Shown here: one piece after another, positions 8,518 to 12,908 of the stretch
Layout: every line of letters starts with the position of its first letter
How positions within the stretch are numbered: the first letter of the stretch is position 1
From: Deltaproteobacteria bacterium
Lineage (GTDB): Bacteria > SAR324 > NAC60-12
DNA length: 12,908 nucleotides
NCBI GenBank assembly: GCA_002730365.1
Contig: PBZZ01000063.1
Span: 1-12,908, forward strand
Reading direction: 5' to 3'
Made by a program: the position numbers and the translations under genes
The notes under the pieces: model-generated
Told to the model about the DNA's origin: nothing
What the model saw: the letters and a program-made list of their open reading frames with translations, nothing else
The model's database searches: none

Positions 8518-9386
8518 CAGAATCTCCCAATCCAGGCTTCCAGCAGATCGCGATTGTTGGGCTGGGCCTGATTGGTGGTTCCCTGGCTCTGGATCTACGA
8601 CGCCTACATCTGGCAGAACATCTGCTCGGCTACGACCAGCGTCCCCATCATTGTGAGGAGGCGCTCCATCGCAATCTGGTTGACTCTGCCTCAACAAATT
8701 TTGATGAAAAACTCCACCATGCGGACCTAGTCATTCTAGCAACCCCAGTCAGTAGTTTTCCACAAGTCCTCCACTCTATCCGACCTCAACTTGGCTCGCA
8801 TACGCTGTTGTCGGACGTCGGTAGTGTGAAATTACCTCTCTTGTCAACAATCCAGAACTACCCCGAGTTGATTCCAAGATTTGTGGGGGGACATCCAATT
8901 GCTGGTGGCGAACGCTTTGGACCCACCAGCGCACGGACTCACCTGTTTGAAGGGAAACGATTCATCCTCACTCCAAGTGAAGCGACTCCCCCCGAAGTGA
9001 CTCAACGACTACATCTGCTGTGGGAAGCACTTGGAAGCAAGGTTGCTGTCATGAATGCGGCACAACACGATCAAATCTTTGCAGCAATCAGCCACTTACC
9101 ACACCTGATCGCCTATGCCAGCATCCAGGCCATCATTGGTTCAGATCATGAGGAAGTACTTCAATTTTCTGGGGCTGGACTCAAGGATTTCTCACGAATC
9201 GCTTCTTCCAGTCCAGAAATGTGGACGGATATCTTTCTCGAGAATAGAGAGTACCTGCTGCCCAGACTTCGTCATTTGAAGGAGTTGTTGGAGCAATTGG
9301 ATGATCATCTCGAACACGCAAACCGAGAAAAATTACAGCAATTTCTGCAGCAAGCAAAGTTTGCAAGAGACCATTGGATTGACTAG
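8514..9386 (+). CDS. tyrA: Prephenate (or arogenate) dehydrogenase, monofunctional TyrA
   Basis: Cytoplasmic enzyme of tyrosine synthesis: NAD(P)-dependent oxidative decarboxylation of prephenate to 4-hydroxyphenylpyruvate, or of arogenate to tyrosine. A Rossmann fold opens the protein with GLGLIGGS at 16-23. Active-site residues are visible: S104 in DVGSVK, H127 in GGHPIAGGE, H194 in ISHLPHL and R228 in KDFSRIASSSPEMW, which match the catalytic Ser, His, His and Arg of the family. At 290 residues it has neither a chorismate mutase nor an ACT domain, so feedback control by tyrosine through ACT is not expected. Cofactor and prephenate/arogenate preference cannot be settled by eye. The start is set by AGGA (8504-8507), 6 nt upstream, and the ATGA overlap with secF. 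Its membership of the secDF operon is unrelated in function. Confidence 0.95.
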   Translation: MTESPNPGFQQIAIVGLGLIGGSLALDLRRLHLAEHLLGYDQRPHHCEEALHRNLVDSASTNFDEKLHHADLVILATPVSSFPQVLHSIRPQLGSHTLLSDVGSVKLPLLSTIQNYPELIPRFVGGHPIAGGERFGPTSARTHLFEGKRFILTPSEATPPEVTQRLHLLWEALGSKVAVMNAAQHDQIFAAISHLPHLIAYASIQAIIGSDHEEVLQFSGAGLKDFSRIASSSPEMWTDIFLENREYLLPRLRHLKELLEQLDDHLEHANREKLQQFLQQAKFARDHWID

Positions 9387-9544
9387 AGAATCTGCTTGAA
9401 AAAACTTGTGCTTTTGGCTGTTGAGTTTCATCTTTTATCGTTTTATCCCGTAGATTTAAGCCGATAATCATGATCGGTTGCAAATCGATTCACTGTGCTA
9501 CCGAGAAGGTAGCTGTTCCCTGTCTCATGTCGTTGTAAACTCCT
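9387..9544 (+). promoter_or_regulatory. tig leader / intergenic region with two inverted repeats
   Basis: These 158 bp separate tyrA from tig and probably carry a tig promoter, because operon genes elsewhere in the window are much closer together. GATAAT at 9463-9468 could be a -10, but no matching -35 is evident 16-18 bp upstream. Two inverted repeats are visible: CCGAT/ATCGG (9461-9465 / 9473-9477) and a perfect 6-bp stem GCTACC/GGTAGC with a GAGAA loop (9497-9502 / 9508-9513). Neither is followed by a T-run, so they do not look like terminators. The third AGATTTAA copy is at 9452-9459. No Shine-Dalgarno is present in the last 20 nt before the tig ATG. Confidence 0.4.
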
Positions 9545-10849
9545 ATGAAAGTTCAGGTTCAGGATCTCGGTAAATTGCGTCGCGAAGTGCAGATTGAAAT
9601 TCCTTTTGATGACATTCGAGGGGAATATCAACAAGTAAAGGATCAGTTGCGCAACACCCGCCTGCGTGGATTCCGTCCTGGTAAATTCCCCAAAGGATGG
9701 ATGAAAAGCCGGTTCCGTAGTTCAATGGCCCACGAGATTCGAGAACGTTTATTTCCTCAGTTCTACTCGAAAGCTCTTCAATCAGAGAATCTGATTCCAG
9801 CAGTTCCACCGACATCGTTGAACATTGACTTTGATGAAAAGAAGCCTCTGAGCTTCAAGGTCGAGTTGGAAATTGCACCGACACTTCCTGAAATTGACCA
9901 CGACAAGCTGGCCCTGGAAGAACAGGAACTCGAAGAAGTCACTGACCAGGATATTGATGATATGCTCCAGCAACTTCGTCGTGCCCGCTCCGTGCGAGAA
10001 CCCAAGGAAGCTGGCGTAGTAGAAAAAGGGGATTTGGTGACTTTCGATGCTCGCGGCACTCTGGATGGTGAGCCTTTGCCAGGAGAGCAACAAATCGAAA
10101 AATCTGAGTTTGAAGTAGGTGGCGAATTTTTCACTGAGTTCAGCGATGCTGTTCTGGGAATGGCTGTCGAGGAAACAAAAACTGTTACCTTGGAGATGGG
10201 CTCCACCTTCAATGATGAATTGCAGGGAAAAAGCGCAGAATTCGAAATCACTGTCCAAAGTATTGAATTGTTGACTCTACCAGAGTTGGATGAAGAGTTT
10301 TTCAAGTCCTACGGTCACGATACCGAAGAAGACCTACGCAAAGCTGTTCGTGAGATGCAGTCAGAGAACAAGAAAAACAATCGCATGACAGACTATCGGG
10401 AACAGCTTTTGCCGCAGCTTGTCAGGCAACTGGAAGATATTGATCTGCCCGAGAGTAGTATTGCAGAGCGAGAAAAAGCACTGAAGGAAGAAAAAAACGA
10501 AGCTGGGGAAGAGTTGACCGAAGAGCAGATCGGCCAACGAATGGAAGCACATCGTGATCGCTTACGCAGAGATTTTTTAGTAGATCACATCTTCCGAAGT
10601 GCTGCCCTACAACTGGACGAAGCAACACTGGCCAATCGTTTCTCCAATGCTGCTGGGATGATGGGGCTTTCTGCACAGGATTTTTATAATCATCGATATG
10701 GTCAAGTGATGATGAATTCGATGGTTGCAGAGTTACGTGGCGAGCAGGCACTGAACCATGTCATTGAAAAACTGATTGGACCAGAGACTGCGAGTGAGGC
10801 ATCAGACAATGCAGAAGAAAAGCAAGAGGCTGCCACTGAGCAGCACTGA
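9545..10849 (+). CDS. tig: Trigger factor, ribosome-associated chaperone / prolyl isomerase
   Basis: First chaperone met by new polypeptides at the ribosome exit tunnel, with peptidyl-prolyl isomerase activity. The 434 residues are close to the usual length, and all three parts are present. The N-terminal ribosome-binding domain (about 1-115) has the docking signature GFRPGKFP at 42-49, matching GFRxGxxP. An FKBP-type domain spans about 158-243 (VVEKGDLVTFDARG to FEITVQSI). The helical C-terminal chaperone arms run from about 250 and end in a Glu-rich tail. The chosen ATG gives the expected start of the family (MKVQVQDLGKLRREV). No ribosome-binding site is seen upstream. clpP begins 35 bp downstream, the widespread tig-clpP-clpX order, so the three are probably co-transcribed at least in part. 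Confidence 0.98.
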   Translation: MKVQVQDLGKLRREVQIEIPFDDIRGEYQQVKDQLRNTRLRGFRPGKFPKGWMKSRFRSSMAHEIRERLFPQFYSKALQSENLIPAVPPTSLNIDFDEKKPLSFKVELEIAPTLPEIDHDKLALEEQELEEVTDQDIDDMLQQLRRARSVREPKEAGVVEKGDLVTFDARGTLDGEPLPGEQQIEKSEFEVGGEFFTEFSDAVLGMAVEETKTVTLEMGSTFNDELQGKSAEFEITVQSIELLTLPELDEEFFKSYGHDTEEDLRKAVREMQSENKKNNRMTDYREQLLPQLVRQLEDIDLPESSIAEREKALKEEKNEAGEELTEEQIGQRMEAHRDRLRRDFLVDHIFRSAALQLDEATLANRFSNAAGMMGLSAQDFYNHRYGQVMMNSMVAELRGEQALNHVIEKLIGPETASEASDNAEEKQEAATEQH

Positions 10850-10884
10850 ACCGAACGAACTAACCCCAAATTAAGAGCGAGCCG

Positions 10885-11493
10885 ATGCCACTCATCCCGA
10901 TGGTCGTCGAACAAACCAATCGAGGGGAGAGATCCTATGACATCTATTCACGACTGCTCAAGGATCGTATCGCCTTCATAGGTACCCCAATCGATGATAA
11001 TGTTGCCAACTTGATGATCGCACAGTTGCTATTTCTTGAGGCAGAAGATCCAGAGAGTGATATTTCTTTGTACATCAATTGTCCAGGTGGACTAGTGTCA
11101 GCGGGATTGGCGATTTATGACACTATGCAGTACCTACGTCCCCAGGTGCAAACCATCTGCATTGGACAGGCTGCCAGCATGGGGGCTATTCTCCTCGCCG
11201 CAGGAGCTCCCGGCAAAAGATATGCGCTCCCCAACTGTCGGATCATGATACACCAGTTGATGGGTGGTTTCTCCGGACAAGCTGAGGACATTGACATCCA
11301 GGCACGGGAGATCGTACGCTTAACGGGCACGCTAAATGACGTCCTTGCAAAACATACTGGTAAAGATTCAGGGCAAATTGAGCAGGACACGCAGCGTGAC
11401 TACTATTTCTCTGGAGAGGAAGCCAAAGCATATGGCCTCGTGGACCATGTAATGACCAAGCGGGAAGAACCATCTGCTTCGAGTAACAGTTGA
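10885..11493 (+). CDS. clpP: ATP-dependent Clp protease proteolytic subunit ClpP
   Basis: Serine protease that forms the double-heptameric barrel degrading proteins fed by ClpX or ClpA. At 202 residues it has normal length. The catalytic triad is intact: S98 in GQAASMGA, H123 in RIMIHQ and D172 in DTQRDYYF. The start [28 protein letters not shown] is almost the family consensus, including the short propeptide and axial-loop region. The ATG is preceded by a weak AGAG-type purine run. It follows tig by 35 bp and precedes clpX by 85 bp, a gap that carries an inverted repeat. A single clpP is seen; other paralogues elsewhere cannot be excluded. Confidence 0.98.
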   Translation: MPLIPMVVEQTNRGERSYDIYSRLLKDRIAFIGTPIDDNVANLMIAQLLFLEAEDPESDISLYINCPGGLVSAGLAIYDTMQYLRPQVQTICIGQAASMGAILLAAGAPGKRYALPNCRIMIHQLMGGFSGQAEDIDIQAREIVRLTGTLNDVLAKHTGKDSGQIEQDTQRDYYFSGEEAKAYGLVDHVMTKREEPSASSNS

Positions 11494-11532
11494 TTGTAAC
11501 ACCAACCCACTCTTTTCCATTTGCTGAGCTTC

Positions 11533-11559
11533 AGACCCAATTGAATGATGTTTGGGTCT
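11533..11559 (+). promoter_or_regulatory. Inverted repeat between clpP and clpX
   Basis: A perfect 8-bp inverted repeat, AGACCCAA (11533-11540) and TTGGGTCT (11552-11559), encloses an 11-nt loop. It lies 39 nt after the clpP stop and ends 19 nt before the clpX ATG. The sequence after the stem is TTAACAATCATGG rather than a T-run, so it is not a good intrinsic terminator. It may be an mRNA processing or stabilising hairpin, or an operator for separate clpX control. It leaves the clpX ribosome-binding site (11570-11573) unpaired. Confidence 0.5.
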
Positions 11560-11569
11560 TAACAATCAT

Positions 11570-11573
11570 GGAG
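11570..11573 (+). promoter_or_regulatory. clpX ribosome-binding site
   Basis: GGAG lies 5 nt before the ATG at 11579. It decides the start in favour of this ATG over the in-frame TTG at 11552, which falls inside the inverted repeat and would add nine residues not typical of ClpX. Confidence 0.7.
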
Positions 11574-11578
11574 TCAGT

Positions 11579-12838
11579 ATGAGCAACCAGAAGGACGCAC
11601 CATTGCGCTGCTCGTTCTGCGGAAAAACACAGGATGAGGTAAAAAAGATTATTGCAGGGCCCGGCGTCTACATCTGTGATGAGTGCATAGAATTGTGCAA
11701 TGACATCATGGAAGAGGAGTGGCAGCGTGAACGAGCAATGGATGACTCTGAGCAAGTGCTATTGAAGCCTGCTGACATCAAAGATGTGCTGGATAACTAC
11801 GTGATTGGTCAACAGTTTGCCAAGCGCATCCTTTCTGTGGCAGTTCACAATCACTACAAGCGTATTCATGCAAATCTGCACGATAGCGATGTAGAGTTGC
11901 AGAAGAGCAATATTCTTTTGATTGGTCCGACAGGCACAGGCAAAACCCTATTGGCTCAGACCCTAGCAAAGATCCTGAACGTACCTTTTGCAATGACTGA
12001 CGCTACGACGCTGACCGAAGCTGGTTACGTTGGAGAAGACGTCGAAAACATTGTACTGAAGCTCCTGCAAGCTGCTGATTATGATACAGAGCGCGCAGAA
12101 CAGGGAATCATCTACATAGACGAAATTGACAAGATTACACGCAAGAGTGACAACCCTTCTATCACTCGTGATGTTTCAGGTGAGGGTGTACAGCAGGCCC
12201 TGCTAAAAATTATCGAAGGTACAACCGCCAACATTCCTCCTCAAGGAGGACGAAAGCACCCGCAGCAAGAATGTGTTCAGGTCGACACCTCGAACATCCT
12301 CTTCATCTGCGGTGGCGCTTTCGTCAATCTCGATCAAATCATCAAGCGACGGATTGGGGATCGGGCCATCGGTTTTGGCAGCAAGATCCAGGACAAGATC
12401 CAAGACGCAGATTTGTTGCGACAGTTGGAGCCGGAAGATTTACTGAAGTATGGCCTGATCCCAGAATTTGTGGGCAGACTTCCTGTCATCAGCACGCTGC
12501 ATGACCTAGAAGAAGAACACCTGATTCAAATTCTGGTTGAGCCCAAGAATGCATTGATTCGCCAGTACCAGAAGCTTTTTGAGTTGGAAAACGTAAAGCT
12601 GTCCTTCACAAAAGGTGCTTACAAAGTGATTGCTCAAGAGGCCATCAAACGCAAAACTGGCGCTCGTGGTCTGCGCTCGATTCTCGAGAAAGCCATGCTG
12701 GACATCATGTACGAGACTCCTTCGAACAATAACATTCAAGAAGTTGTAATCAGTGAAAATACGATTACTCAAGGTGTACCCCCCAAGTTGATCATGCGGC
12801 AATCTGCCGACAACAACCGAAAAATGAAGGTTAGTTAA
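11579..12838 (+). CDS. clpX: ATP-dependent Clp protease ATP-binding subunit ClpX
   Basis: AAA+ unfoldase that recognises tagged substrates and threads them into ClpP. The 419 residues starting from the GGAG-supported ATG are typical. The N-terminal zinc-binding domain has C11, C14, C33 and C36 in a C4 arrangement. Walker A is GPTGTGKT (116-123) and Walker B is IIYIDEID (177-184). The pore loop GYVG is at 149-152. The ClpP-docking loop contains IGF at 264-266, so it should work with the adjacent ClpP. The sensor-2 region GARGLRSI lies near the C-terminus, which ends in a short basic tail. Nothing is missing or truncated. A kinase gene starts 14 bp after the stop. Confidence 0.98.
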   Translation: MSNQKDAPLRCSFCGKTQDEVKKIIAGPGVYICDECIELCNDIMEEEWQRERAMDDSEQVLLKPADIKDVLDNYVIGQQFAKRILSVAVHNHYKRIHANLHDSDVELQKSNILLIGPTGTGKTLLAQTLAKILNVPFAMTDATTLTEAGYVGEDVENIVLKLLQAADYDTERAEQGIIYIDEIDKITRKSDNPSITRDVSGEGVQQALLKIIEGTTANIPPQGGRKHPQQECVQVDTSNILFICGGAFVNLDQIIKRRIGDRAIGFGSKIQDKIQDADLLRQLEPEDLLKYGLIPEFVGRLPVISTLHDLEEEHLIQILVEPKNALIRQYQKLFELENVKLSFTKGAYKVIAQEAIKRKTGARGLRSILEKAMLDIMYETPSNNNIQEVVISENTITQGVPPKLIMRQSADNNRKMKVS

Positions 12839-12852
12839 GCTCTGCCCGACCC

Positions 12853-12908
12853 ATGCCCCAAAAATCACTAGACGTCTATGGTATCGGCAATCCATTGATG
12901 GACCTGCT
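12853..12908 (+). CDS. PfkB-family sugar/adenosine kinase, 3' end outside window
   Basis: Only the first 18 codons are present. After the ATG, the sequence reads SLDVYGIGNPLMDL (residues 5-18), which closely matches the start of PfkB-type carbohydrate and adenosine kinases (DVYGIGNALVDI), where the first strand and the GN...D substrate-contact region lie. It follows clpX by 14 bp with no clear ribosome-binding site, so it may be the last member of the same transcript. The substrate (ribose, adenosine, fructose or other) cannot be told from this fragment. Confidence 0.7.
   Translation, partial: MPQKSLDVYGIGNPLMDL

Noticed and set aside
8263..8697. Minus-strand open frame (144 codons) across the secF-tyrA junction
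   Set aside because: It crosses two well-supported genes on the plus strand and has no recognisable motif or start signal.
9778..10305. Long minus-strand open frame (175 codons) opposite tig
   Set aside because: Ser-rich, low-complexity translation mirrors the Glu/Asp-rich trigger factor codons on the other strand; no recognisable domain. Treated as a shadow.
11552..11578. TTG at 11552 as clpX start
   Set aside because: It lies inside the inverted repeat and has no ribosome-binding site, whereas the ATG at 11579 has GGAG 5 nt upstream and gives a typical ClpX N-terminus.
12506..12895. Minus-strand open frame (129 codons) opposite the clpX end
   Set aside because: It covers conserved clpX coding sequence and the following kinase start; no family resemblance seen.

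Overview
The window looks like chromosomal DNA of a mid-GC Gram-negative bacterium. A YajC-SecD-SecF export block and a tig-clpP-clpX block are both present, and the ClpP N-terminus and SecD/SecF motifs are of a proteobacterial type. I lean towards a deltaproteobacterium-like or SAR324-like marine lineage, but that is a weak guess from gene style and order; nothing here fixes the taxon. No mobile element, CRISPR array, rRNA or tRNA was seen.

Region 1 (1-4526, + strand) is the 3' part of an amino-acid transport and catabolism operon. A polar amino-acid ABC permease, cut off at the window's left edge, overlaps by ATGA a 1008-residue three-part protein: a hydroxylysine-kinase-like phosphotransferase, an M23/LytM metallopeptidase domain with its zinc residues, and a PLP enzyme closely resembling ethanolamine-phosphate / phosphohydroxylysine phospho-lyases. 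Import, phosphorylation, then removal of phosphate and ammonia from a hydroxylated amine is the simplest reading. The M23 domain has no obvious place in it. This is the least ordinary part of the window.

Region 2 (4576-5584) holds a convergent minus-strand HAD phosphatase of the sucrose-phosphate-phosphatase type and the divergent upstream region of yajC.

Region 3 (5585-9386) is yajC-secD-secF-tyrA, tightly packed. SecD and SecF are the proton-driven accessory subunits of the Sec translocon, and YajC is their small membrane partner. tyrA (prephenate/arogenate dehydrogenase, tyrosine synthesis) overlaps the end of secF by ATGA, although its function is unrelated.

Region 4 (9545-12908) is tig-clpP-clpX, the ribosome-bound chaperone and the ClpXP protease, followed by the first 18 codons of a PfkB-type carbohydrate/nucleoside kinase. 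The tig leader (158 bp) and the clpP-clpX gap (85 bp) each contain a clean inverted repeat. Regions 3 and 4 are housekeeping; their interest lies in arrangement and leader structure rather than in new genes.
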